From: Salvator merianae | Lineage: Eukaryota > Chordata > Lepidosauria > Squamata > Teiidae | Direction: 5' to 3' | Assembly: GCA_003586115.2 (NCBI GenBank) | Contig: QVOM02000119.1 | Location: forward strand, 45,372,742 to 45,436,741 | Length of the DNA stretch: 64,000 nucleotides | Shown here: positions 40,064 through 64,000 of the stretch, in pieces | Layout: each line of letters opens with the position of its first letter | Numbering within the stretch: the stretch's first letter is position 1 | Notes under the pieces: generated by a model | The model's database searches: none | The model's input: the letters and a program-made list of their open reading frames with translations, nothing else | What the model was told of the DNA's origin: nothing | Translations under genes and position numbers: made by a program

Positions 40064-42714
40064 AGTATCTTTGCCTGCTATTCCTTTATTAATGTCAGGC
40101 CATTCTTTGGTAATGCATACAAGCAAAGCTTATTTATTTCCTACTGATTGTGCTGTTTTCCTGATTAGCACCTACACAAGTGAAAGTGAGCAGGTACCTC
40201 CATAACCAAGAATTCATGCTGCTTACTCTGTAGACCTACATGATAAAATCTACAGCTCGTAGTATATGCCAGCATTAATGGGCATCTTTTTCATTTTGTC
40301 TTAACAGCAGCCCCTCAAAGCTGTGAAAAACTGTAAGCAGATCGTGCTCATGGGGCCTGACACTGGATGTCATCCAGTACAGTACTTGTACATTCTATGT
40401 TTTGTCAGCCTATGTCCCTTGTATAAGAGATTTTGTATAGCATAGCTAGCATAGCATGAACTCTTTAAGGCTGTGATCACAAACTGTTAAAAAAGCACCT
40501 CTGAGGGAGCTTACAGATAGTTCCAAGGTGGGATACTTCACATGCCAGTCTGCTCCTTTCCCTCTCTTGAATATTCTAGGCTACAGAATGTGGATTAGAA
40601 GCGGAATGAGAAGACGAAGGCCACACACTAGTGCCTCTGAGGCCTCTGAGCATTTTCTTTGTCATGTGCGATCACAGCATTACACAATATTCTTTAAACA
40701 GCGTGGTTTTGCTTCTGTACTGTCACTGATTTATATTAATCTACTGAATTCAACTGTGCAATACTTTTGACTTCCATTAGTAGGTTCCCCTAACTCTCAG
40801 TTTTCCATAGGTGGCAGTTATTTGTATTAAAAGGTTGTTTGTGGGAACAAAACTATACTGACTGTATTCCTGGGTATGGCCTGAATGTCTAAATATAGGA
40901 CCTGCTGCTCTTACAGTTTCCTAATCCTGCAAATTCTGCAGAGCATTTTCTTGCTGCACTTACCAAGACTACATAGCACATAAAGATTATCAATATAAAT
41001 CCTTCTATTTTCAGAGAATCATAAAAGTTACAATAGCAGATGGTAGAGAACTGGTCTTCAATTGCAGTCTTATGCCTATACTTAGAAGCAAACTCCTTTG
41101 CATTAAATGGGCTTCTAAGAACCCAACCACACTTAATTTTAATACACATTCAATCCACTTTCAAAATGAAACAACATATCAGCTAAGTAACCCAGTAAAT
41201 ATACCTTTGAGCTAGATAATGCAGAAAGAAAATGGCTTATCAGTTTTTTGATGTATTTTTCACTCTGAAAATGGATCAAATGGGCTGAAAACTTTAAGTG
41301 TGGCTTGGCCCTTAGTGTGTTATGTAGTACAATTTTAGAACACACAGACACACCCCTCAGGGATATCCCTACAAAAATCAGGCTAATTGATTGCAGGGAT
41401 TGAAAACAACTCAATGGTTCACATCTAAACCAATCAGGACTAAGCAGATAGTGCAGCCAAAATATGCCTTTACAAAATCCTGATCTCATGATGCATGTTA
41501 ATTAAAACATTAGATTGTCCATGACAGAGAAAGTCATAGAATATTAGTATTTGGTGTCTTTTTAAAAAAGATTCCTGAAGCCTTGACATGAAGATGATTG
41601 TGCTACAAAGCTGCAGAGTCATTAAAAAGTCCCAGTGATTTCACTGAAGGTTTATTGAAAGTAGACATGTTTAAAGATTGTTTACAGGATGCACCATCCT
41701 GTTGGTACAGAATTACTCTGGAAATTATACATAACCCTGCTGAACATGGAACTGCTGTATACTTTTTGTGGAAATGTCCACTATACAAATGTCACACTTC
41801 TTGCCATCACCTGAACGGCCTTCTTTCAGTGATTCCTAGATCTTCATGGAGACTTCTTATTTTGAAGTCACCCTAGAAATAGTTCTACAATGTATAGCTG
41901 AGGTAAAATGTACATATTTAAAGCATATAACAGATATTTCCTGGTCAGTAGATCTAACACTAATGCAATCCATAGTTTGGAAAATTGCAACTGCTATCCA
42001 TAAACTATCTAACATTCAATCATGTGGCCTTTCTTGGACATTACTAGAATTCACTGTTCCCTAAAAATCTTCAGAAAACTAGAGAAAACTCCTAACTCAA
42101 AATCCTGTATACTTTGTGGCCTACTAGGATAGAAACAGAGATAAAGGGAGGACTGTCACATAAACTATAAGAGCATCAGCTTGACAGTTTTGGCTAGGCT
42201 TACAAGACAATATCCTCTTCAGGCCACAGGATATTTCTTTAAGCCTTTAAGATATTTCTATATTACTTTTAGAGTATCAGAAAGAAGAAGTTTGAAAAGA
42301 TGTATGTGTGTGGGGGAGTTTCTATGACTACAGTCTACAGAGCCAGCAACAAGAAGGTCCAACGCCCCCCCTCCCAGTGCAATGCACGTGACCACCTTTC
42401 TACCTTTCAGATCCAGAGACGTCCCCGAGGTCAGTCTCCCCCAGAGCCACCACAGAGAAGGCCCCTCTCTCCACAAACCAACGCGTAAAGGCAATGTCCT
42501 TGGAAGAAGGAAACCCAGCCACACTGCTAAAAGGAACCCTGCCCTCAGCGTGGACAACCCTGAAAGCTAATATCACGTGGATTATCCCTTGGTTAAAGGA
42601 GCCACTCCCAGCCAGGGCAGCAGAGCAGAGCCTGCAGCTGAAGCAACCCTCCTACTCGGCTGCGCCCGGCAGCTTTCTTAGCTAACGGCGGAGAAACTGC
42701 GGGAAGATACTTAC

Positions 42715-42860
42715 ACGGCAAGAGCCGCCGCTTGCCTCAAGCTCCCCTAGACATCATCAGCCAAGCGATTGTTGCTGCTCCCACTGCAGCAGCGAGCGAG
42801 CGATCCAAACCGTGCCAGCAGCAGCACAGCGCTCAAGATTCATTCGCCTGCATCCGCCCG
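42715..42860 (-). other. GAS2L3: GAS2L3 non-coding exon 1 (5' end approximate)
   Basis: The 3' border is inferred from CGT followed by GTAAGT at 42714-42709, a near-perfect donor inside the CpG island. No ATG here continues into the known protein, so the exon is 5' UTR. The 5' boundary is a guess: it is placed just downstream (gene strand) of a CCAAT box and a CHR-like motif, since such elements usually lie within about 100 bp of the start site. The exon would join the 33-nt ATG exon at 33237. Confidence 0.6.
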
Positions 42861-42865
42861 CACTG

Positions 42866-42880
42866 TTCGAAAAGCCCAAT
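42866..42880 (-). promoter_or_regulatory. CHR-like TTCGAA next to a CCAAT box
   Basis: TTCGAA (42866-42871) is one of the two core forms of the cell-cycle homology region. A CCAAT box (42876-42880, inverted relative to the gene) lies 4 bp away. CHR elements recruit MuvB-containing DREAM and B-MYB complexes and work with NF-Y bound at CCAAT boxes. GAS2L3 is a reported DREAM/MuvB target, so the pair fits, although the spacing is tighter than the usual 25-35 bp. Confidence 0.5.
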
Positions 42881-44589
42881 CAGGCGGCGCGAGGAGGAGC
42901 CAAGGGCCGGGCGAAGAGGAAGCGGCGCCAGCAGCGAGGAGCGAGCGACCTGCTGGCTGACTGCTGGGTGGGAGGGGATGGTGAGGGAGGAGAAGGCTGC
43001 TGCGGTCGCTATGGGTGCCCGGCCGGCGGCAGCCTCGGCACCGCGATCTGTTTCTCAGCGGAGCGCTTCCTCCTTTCAGGCCAAGTGAGCAACGCGGAGA
43101 GCGATGCAAGCCGTGTCGACCCCGCCAGACTTGTCCTGCCTCTCCTCAGCAGGTGCGCTGCTATCGCTGCAGACAGAGGCAGGCAGCAGCGTCCTGTCCG
43201 GGTGGCGGATCCCTGTCTAGGATCGCTGGCAGGGTGGCGGTGGAGGTAGTTCCTGCTGCGAGACGGTTCCTTCCCGGTCTAGCCTGTTGGGTTGGTCCAA
43301 CAGCAGCACTGCTGGCGCTTCGCTTTTGCGTAAGACGTTTGCCGAAGGCCCTCTAGGCAGAACCAAGCACGTGCAAATGTGTTTGAAAAAGGCTGCCGGG
43401 GGGGAGGGAGGGGCAGAGCCACACTTAGGATGTCGGGAACTTACTTCAGGGTAGGGATGTCAGACGGAGCTAAACCCAGCCCTGTGAATTTCCGTGCAGG
43501 TGTTCTCTGCGGAGGACTAGTGATGTTTGAAGGGTCTACAGTATCTGGACTGGCCCACTTGTTGGAAGCCTGAACCTGGTAGTTGTACACCTGCTAGTAC
43601 AACTCGTCCAGGTGAGCACCCTTAAACCTGCCATGGCCTGCAAACCTGTGGAAGATGTGTGTGAAATACGTAAAGGACATGTTTGAGGGGTTGTTTTATG
43701 TTGTGCTCAAAGTTGACAGGAGGGGAAAAAGCCCATGTATGTTCAGGTGAGTCGCAAGATTGGACTCACAGAATTGGCTCCATGAACATGTCTTCCATCT
43801 TAACAGCACATGCTCTGACTAGGACTGGTTCACAGCTCATCACTTGGCAACATGTATGAGTTGGCTGTGATAATTGCAAATGTTTTCAAGCACTATTAAA
43901 TAGAGCCTGTTCTCTTCCTGTTTGTGATCATCAAGTGCAAGGAAATCAAGCAATTCAAAGGAGATGGGTGGGGTGGGAAGCAGAATGGGAACAGGAGGTG
44001 GTGGAACGTGGGTGATGCTAATGGTGCCCCAAAGCACTATGGATGGATCTCAGACTGAGGCCGTGTCTGAACACATCCACAAGGAATGCCTTATCTGTGT
44101 GGTGGACCAGCCCACTGGGAGGCTGTGTCTTCATGGGCTGAGGTATTGGCACCATAGTGTGCTCCAACAGAGGTCTATCTTTGACTGTATCCAGATGTTA
44201 CTTATTTATTCCACTAGATTTGGAAATTATCCAAATTTAGCAGAATAAATAAGTGACAGCTGGATGCAGCTATTAAGGGTCTTTAAAGCACTCCTCAATG
44301 ATGGACTGGACCAGCCATTCATGTACAGATGGCTCCTCATACTCAGATATGAGGAGCCAGGAAGGGCGTCACTCCTGGCGCCTGGCTGAACAGCCCTGGC
44401 CAACAACTTTGGAGGCTGAGAACTTTGGTTCCCAGACTCTGAAGATGGGCCATCACTTAATTTGGCTCAAGATCAGTCCCCCAGGGCACGGATAAATGCA
44501 TGCTGTGTGGAAGTGGCCTGAGTTAGCAACACTGCAGCAGTCAGGCAGTGAAAAAAATCACTGTAGATCAAAACATGGCTCAGTTCTCT

Positions 44590-44705
44590 CTCTTCCTGGT
44601 GCAGCTGGTTGACCACTGTGAGAGCAGACTGCTGCACTAGATGGCCATGGGACCAATCCAGCAGGGCATTTCTTATATTCTTACGTTCTAGTTTGCAGCA
44701 GGGGC
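44590..44705 (+). repeat. CR1-like 3' end
   Basis: It ends with CTAGATGGCCATGGGACCAA, TCCAGCAGGGCATTTCTTAT and ATTCTTACGTTCT, the recognisable 3' terminus of a reptile CR1-type element. The same terminus is present at about 59640-59690. Confidence 0.6.
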
Positions 44706-45079
44706 CCACAGATTATTCCTGAGAAAGCAAGAGGTTAGGTGGGAGGAGGCTTCTAATTGGAAACTTGCTCCTCCACTACTCTGTGGATCTTGATATGTAG
44801 GTTGCCACTGTTCGTTTATTACTTCCTTGTCTTAGGTCTAGAATAAACAGTGTGTCTTCCTTCCAGATGCTTTAGACTCCAGTTTCCATCTCCTCTGTTC
44901 ATTGATCAAGCTGATTGGGCTGACAGGAGCTGGATGCCAAAACAGGGGTCTACACCTTTATGAGACTGCAATCAAGGCCTTTTTTAAGGGTTGTGAATAG
45001 GTTCTATATTTAAAGTATGTATTTCAGACTTGTGAAAGACCTAACTTGCCTCTGCTTGCAAATATTTTTATCCCACCCT

Positions 45080-45235
45080 GATCTCTTACATTTATATCCT
45101 GCCATTTTAGTTTGTAAAGCTGAAAGTGTTATTCATTATTCTTTCCCCACACAAAACCCCAGAACGGTAGCTTAGGCTGGTATTTCATTCCTGACTGATA
45201 ATTTAAATCCAGGTCCTCATTCATACTGGTTTTTC
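45080..45235. repeat. MIR/L2-type SINE fragment
   Basis: The sequence runs ATATCCTGCCATTTTAGTTT, then ACGGTAGCTTAGGCTGGTAT and TTTAAATCCAGGTCC. The order (ATCC-CACC-type start, GTAGGTTAGGCTG, AATCCAGGTC) is shared with 21175-21285 and 47030-47190. It is probably an old SINE with an L2-like tail. Confidence 0.45.
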
Positions 45236-45602
45236 AAAGTAGCTCAGGGCTACATCCAAGTGCTGCAGCCTTCCAATTGTTTGTATCATTACCATGAGAG
45301 ATACTTCCTAGCCTGAAGTTACTCACAGAGTTACATGTCTGAACAGAAGCAAAGATCCAAACTTCAGTTTTCCTGGCCTTACTATGACACCTTAATGGCT
45401 TCAAAACTGTTTTACTGAAGCAGACAATGCTATATCTTGTAGCTTAAAGGCATCGAAAAACCTGTTATTTGTAACTTGTGTTTTCATTCTTCTTGTAACT
45501 TAATTAAAAATTGTAGCTTAACATCAATTAAGTAGTAAACATCAGCTAGAATAATAGATGAGATTGCTATTGATTTACATAGTTAGTAAAAAGTTATGTT
45601 AA

Positions 45603-45817
45603 GCCAGTGGCGGCCACCGGCTTTGAGGGCGGGTGTTCGTAACCCATAGAAAACATGCAGTTGCTGTTTGTGGGGCCTCTGGGCTTCCGTACTGTCACAG
45701 CAGGTTGCCCAGAGACCTGCTGCGACAGTATGGAGGTCTGGAGGCCCCACAAACAGCAATCATGTGCTTCCCATGGGTTACAAGCCCCCACCCTTAAAGC
45801 CAGCGGCTGCCACTGTG
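45603..45817. mobile_element. piggyBac-type fold-back element
   Basis: 215 bp flanked by TTAA on both sides (45599-45602, 45818-45821), the target duplication of piggyBac transposases. The two halves are near reverse complements over roughly 100 bp each, meeting near 45710 (GTCACAGCAGG and CCTGCTGCGAC), so single strands would form one long hairpin. No coding capacity. Confidence 0.8.
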
Positions 45818-45944
45818 TTAATCATATATGTAGGATGGATTACTGAAGTCACTTTAAAATTCTTGTACAGCTTTTCCTTTCAGAACATGAGCCACAAGTG
45901 TCACCACTTCAGAAGAATATTTTATACAACATTGCTGACTGTGA

Positions 45945-46270
45945 CTTCTGAAATGCCTTGTTGAATCAGACCTGCAGCCCATCTAGTCTAGCAGCCTGTT
46001 TCTGCACTGGCCGCTAGTTGCACTCAGAAGCCCACAAGCAGGGCAAAAATCCATACCTTGCTCTGCTCGCCCATCTCCCAGTAGTTGGCCTTCAGAGACC
46101 TGTGGCCTCTGTGTCTCTCTCTCTGGAGTCCCACAGCCATCACAGCTAGTAACTCAAGATGGCCCTGTCTTCATGAATTTGTCCCAACCATTTTTTGAAA
46201 TCAGCCAAGCCGATGGCCAATCCGCATGTATGCTAGTGAATTCCAACATTTAACTATACACCTGCATTTT
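45945..46270 (-). mobile_element. CR1-type LINE 3' fragment
   Basis: CCCATCTAGTCTAGCAGCCT and GTTTCTGCACTGGCCGCTAG, then CCTGTCTTCATGAATTTGTC and CCAACCATTTTTTGAAATCA, resemble the reverse of CR1 3' regions, parallel to 25355-26010. Confidence 0.6.
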
Positions 46271-46465
46271 GCCCTTCCTTTTGTCTGTCCTTGCACATGA
46301 CACTTTCCATTCAAAACCACATAACTTTCAGCAGTGATAATTAAAACTGTAGCATTCTGAATATATGATTTATTTATGTTCTTTAAAAGTTCTGGTTGTG
46401 TATAGGGGTAGAGATTAATAAGATTTTACATATTAATGTTAATTGGACAAAGGGGATTTGTTTGT

Positions 46466-46600
46466 TTCATAAAATCACAGAATCACAGAGTTGGAAGGGA
46501 CCTCCAGGGTCATCGAGTCCAAACCCCTGCTCAATGCAAGATTCACTAAACCATCCCAGACAGATGTCTGAAATGGACATTCAAGTTATTAAAAAACAAG
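46466..46600 (-). mobile_element. CR1 LINE 3' terminus
   Basis: AATCACAGAATCACAGAGTT and GGAAGGGACCTCCAGGGTCA, then TCGAGTCCAAACCCCTGC, is the classic reverse-complement 3' end of bird/reptile CR1, including the ATTCTRTG-type terminal repeats. It is one of the clearest repeat calls in the window. Confidence 0.85.
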
Positions 46601-47010
46601 ACTGATACACGTTGAAACAACTGTTGCTAGCTGCACAAGCTGCAATAGTTAAAAATTTGAAGGTTCCAAGTAAAAGACCTATTCAAAAGTGGTTTAACTA
46701 TTTATGGGAACAATTGATGTTTGACTTTATTAGGAAATGTAGAATGTGTTATTTAAGTCAAATGTCAAAGAATCCTATGTTGGAGAACTGGAAAAAGATG
46801 ATAAAAATTATAAAGGATAGAAGAGGGGACCAGGTGCAACAAGGAATTGTACAAATAATCTCCAAATTGACATGTATGGGTAACTGATGTTAAAGCCTAA
46901 CCCAGTGTTGAGGGGAGGGCGAGGGGAGGGGAGGGGAGGGGGGAAGAAAAAAAATGTAATAATGTGATATGGATATATAATTTAAAAGAAAATTAAAGTT
47001 AAAAGAAAAT
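46600..47010 (+). mobile_element. L1-type LINE 3' end
   Basis: The frame KQLLLAAQAAIVKNLKVPSK, then KWFNYLWEQLMFDFIRKCRM and MLENWKKMIKII, resembles an L1 ORF2 C-terminus. It is followed by a GGGGA-rich tract (46911-46942) and an A-rich tail. It is 5'-truncated. Confidence 0.6.
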
Positions 47011-47029
47011 AAATTATTTATGGTCTTTA

Positions 47030-47190
47030 TATTCCACCTTTCTTCCAGAGGACTCAAGGCAGCAAACACAACACCCCTGAGAGGTAGAATAGGCTGAGCA
47101 GCAGTGAGTTGGGTTGCCCACTGCACTTCCATAGCTGAATGGGGATTTGACTCCCAGCACTGGAGTCACTCAATCTACCATTTCAGTCAG
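47030..47190. repeat. MIR/L2-type SINE fragment
   Basis: ATATTCCACCTTTCTTCCAG, then AAGGCAGCAAACACAAC, GAGAGGTAGAATAGGCTGAG and GGGGATTTGACTCCCAGCAC are the ordered blocks of a common vertebrate SINE/LINE tail. Confidence 0.5.
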
Positions 47191-48041
47191 AGGTGGAACA
47201 GAAATCAATGTGCAGTATCTAGAATTAGGATGAAGAATTTGCAGCTTTCCAGATATTGTGTTATAGCTCCCATGAGGAGTCCAGTGACATCTGGAGGGCT
47301 GCAGATTCCTATGTCTGATCTGGAAGGATATGTCACTTTGAGGTTTTCCCCTAAGGGTCACAAGTTCGATCCTTGCCATCTCCCCAGAACAACATATGGC
47401 AAGCTGCATCCACATCCCTGCCAAGGAAAGCCAGTCCTTAGTTACGAAGACAGTTTCGATTTCCTTCTTCTGCATTATCATTTGGGGAACTGGCAACTAG
47501 TGCAAATTCCTGGGAATGTGAAGGCATCAGTCATACACTATAGTAAATTATTTTTACAGGAAGGAGCACCTGCAAGGTCTTCTTGTTCTGCCCACTATCA
47601 GTGAACCCTGTTTTGAAAGACGGCTACAGACACATTATGGCAGGCATACTGCTTGCTGGGCAGGCAACTTGTGGATGTTTAGAACATGGCAAAGACCTCA
47701 AGGTATTTGCATCTTGTATTTGTTTCCTCTAGGGTCTGATGCAATAAAGTCCTGCTTGATCAGCTTCCTAGGGTGTATCTGTTGGACCCTTCTGATCTAG
47801 GCCCCCAACTTTAGTATACACTTCTCATTTTGCCAGGGTAGGCCTTCTGTGATGGATTATTGAACTGAACTCCTCCCTTTAAGGCTAAAACAAACTGCTT
47901 TAGTAGAAGAATGGCAGGGCTTGCTTTTTTAAGACAGTGCTCTTAAGCACCCTAACTTTGAAGCAAGTCCAGGTTGATATTTTGCTCAGTTGATTAATGC
48001 CATTTAATCATAGGTTGATATCACTGGATCTTATTTTCAAT

Positions 48042-48047
48042 TTTATT
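48042..48047 (-). terminator. Possible polyadenylation signal of NR1H4
   Basis: AATAAA on the minus strand, 1.23 kb past the NR1H4 stop codon. I see no canonical AATAAA closer, though variants (ATTAAA near 48164, AGTAAA near 48442) exist. If it is used, the 3' UTR includes the transposon-like block at 48560-49200. Confidence 0.3.
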
Positions 48048-48559
48048 TGGAATTATCCTTTTTTTTTTCCTTTCCTACTGCCCCCAAACAGGATTTAACT
48101 TTGTAATCTAGGTTTTTGTCATAATTAAACAGAGACAGACACGTTTGGGCAGAGTAATTTTTAATGAATTATTTCAGCAGCTATAACATTACGTTTTAAT
48201 GAAATAAGTAGAATAAGTAGAGTGTGGTGAACAGACAGGGAAATTTTCTTATGAAATTAAAAGGAAGATGCAGAGATACAATCAGTTTGAATTCAAAAAG
48301 AATACCACAATGCATGCAGTAGGACTTCATTTTTTTTACAAGAGGTTAGATGCCAGGGTAGTTAGGCCATTTTCCAATGTGAAAACAGTATTTTACATAA
48401 TGCTTTGTGTATAGTAACTAATGTAAACTTTGGTAAGGAACATTTACTATGAAAGCTTCCTATTGCTTAAAATAAAGTAAAAAAGACAAAACAAGCAACC
48501 TGGTCCTGAATACATCTATATGGAGTAAAGGTTGTTGTTTCCAGGTAAATGCCGCTAGG

Positions 48560-49200
48560 GTTGTAGGAATATGCACAAATGTCAAATGGCCAGTTGAGTT
48601 CATAACGAACCCGAACTAGCCATCGATCTAGAACCGGCCAGCCGGTTCATCAAACGGTTTGCCAATCCCCCCGTATTGTGCTCCAGCTGCCCCCAGCGTG
48701 CCCTGGCCTTCTACATTGTGCTCCAGACTTTTTCCCCCTTTTTGCTGGTGCACGTACAACACCATACCATCAAAGCACAGCACCCTCATCATTGCACCCC
48801 CTTACCTTATCCATCTTGTCTCACTTTCCTGGCCGCCCAGGCCAGTCTGTAGTTGTCAACTGTGTGGCTTTTCACTAGCCAGGCAGCACGCTTGCAAGGC
48901 CTACTAGGACTTTTAGAAATGAAGGATCACCTTGTCCTCCCAGCAGGCAATAAGCACCTCAAATCCAAGAAAGTGAAGCATGGTGGACACAGGAAGGCTG
49001 TGGATGTGATGGGGCGGATGTTGGGCCTCAGTAGGACAGGAGAGAGGCAGAGCTGGTGTGTCATGGAGGGAGGCTGAGAAGCAATGGCGGAACATTGGAC
49101 ACGTGAAAGGAGAAGGAGGACAGGATTGAATCAAATGAACGGTTCAGTTTGAACACTCTCAGCTGGTTCGGTACTGAACCAGACCCCTGGAATTTGAAGG
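48560..49200. mobile_element. hAT-like repeat block next to the NR1H4 stop
   Basis: It begins TAGGAATATGCACAAATG, which resembles the hAT terminus TAGGGATGTGCACGAA at 18475. It contains GAACCGGCCAGCCGGTTC near the left side and GAACGGTTCAG and CTGGTTCGGTACTGAACCAG near the right. The right terminus is not clear. It starts about 80 bp past the NR1H4 stop codon and may therefore be transcribed as 3' UTR. Confidence 0.45.
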
Positions 49201-49280
49201 TAGACAGCTAGGTCCCAAACTTATAATAAATACAAGCAGTTCAGCTGATCCCTCTAGGACTGCATCAAATATGTCTTTAA

Positions 49281-64000
<14,720 letters not shown>

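Larger units (their letters stand above)
33238..42714 (-). other. GAS2L3 intron 1
   Basis: 9.5 kb between the non-coding CpG-island exon and the ATG microexon. It holds an L2 3' end, a CA/TA microsatellite, a BovB-tailed SINE fragment, an L1 ORF1 remnant, a mariner-type and a Harbinger-type inverted-repeat element, and a 13-base C run at 37681. Around 41590-42070 there are two broken open frames with a retroelement-like look (CPLYKCHTSCHHL) that I could not assign. No other exon of GAS2L3 was found here. Confidence 0.7.
42620..43350 (-). promoter_or_regulatory. GAS2L3: CpG island promoter of GAS2L3
   Basis: This is the only strongly CpG-dense, GC-rich stretch in the window outside a transposon. 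It contains many GC boxes and CGG/GCG runs in an otherwise AT-rich region. A strong donor for a minus-strand first exon lies at 42714, and the first coding exon of GAS2L3 is 9.5 kb further along the same strand. Several open frames of up to 145 residues here are by-products of GC richness (few stop codons) and are not called as genes. Confidence 0.85.
43351..49280. other. Spacer between the GAS2L3 promoter and the NR1H4 stop codon
   Basis: About 6 kb with no recognisable exon. It holds CR1 pieces, a piggyBac-type fold-back, an L1 3' end, a MIR/L2-type SINE and a hAT-like block adjoining NR1H4. Because both genes read leftward, it must contain the NR1H4 3' UTR and any distal GAS2L3 control elements. 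Confidence 0.7.

Noticed and set aside
41598..42064. Two consecutive open frames with a retroelement-like CPLYKCH motif
   Set aside because: Too decayed to assign to a family; no reverse-transcriptase block was seen nearby.
42732..43356. Several overlapping open frames of 60-145 residues on both strands
   Set aside because: They coincide with the CpG island, where GC-rich sequence lacks stop codons. The translations are low-complexity Arg/Ala/Pro/Ser and resemble nothing known.
47340..47410. tRNA-like B box (AGTTCGATCC)
   Set aside because: No A box or cloverleaf partner upstream; probably chance or a decayed SINE.

Overview
The window is nuclear DNA from a vertebrate, most likely a squamate reptile (lizard or gecko-like). 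The evidence is: short exons with GT/AG borders separated by long introns; two recognisable vertebrate genes; a CpG-island promoter; and a repeat load of L2, CR1, lizard-type L1 and RTE-like LINE pieces, BovB-tailed SINE fragments, MIR-like SINEs, microsatellites and many short DNA transposons. There is no bacterial-style operon, CRISPR array or plasmid-like region. Most long open frames here are chance or repeat-derived.

Genes. Both genes lie on the minus strand. GAS2L3 (cytoskeletal crosslinker of the growth-arrest-specific-2 family) is complete in its coding part: eight coding exons between 33222 and 15174 encode 728 residues, with a calponin-homology domain, a GAR domain and a long basic serine/threonine-rich tail. 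A non-coding first exon ends at 42715 inside a CpG island (about 42.6-43.35 kb). Upstream of it, in the same orientation, are the last three coding exons of NR1H4 (farnesoid X receptor, the bile-acid nuclear receptor) at 63877-63731, 52156-52043 and 49519-49281. Together they give the C-terminal 165 or so residues of the ligand-binding domain. The rest of NR1H4 lies beyond the right edge. The NR1H4-then-GAS2L3 order matches the arrangement I recall from human chromosome 12. The two genes share no pathway; they are simply neighbours.

Layout. 1-11.3 kb: gene-free flank downstream of GAS2L3, with L2, MIR-like and Harbinger-type repeats. 11.3-15.17 kb: repeat-poor, AT-rich stretch that may hold the GAS2L3 3' UTR. 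15.17-33.2 kb: GAS2L3 coding exons; the introns hold a hAT-type element made of chained hairpins, a CR1 piece, an RTE-like element apparently split by an L2, and an L1 3' end. 33.2-42.7 kb: GAS2L3 intron 1 with L2, SINE, L1 ORF1 and mariner-type repeats. 42.6-43.35 kb: GAS2L3 promoter. 43.4-49.28 kb: intergenic spacer with CR1 pieces, a piggyBac-type fold-back element and an L1 end. 49.28-64 kb: 3' part of NR1H4, with L1 and L2 fragments in its introns.

I found no convincing new gene system. The most unusual objects are the hairpin-array hAT element 48 bp from a GAS2L3 splice donor, a 33-nt start-codon microexon, two nested transposon insertions, and families of short DNA transposons with readable target-site duplications. 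Intervals not named individually (for example 11-14.5 kb and 22.2-25 kb) show nothing I can identify.
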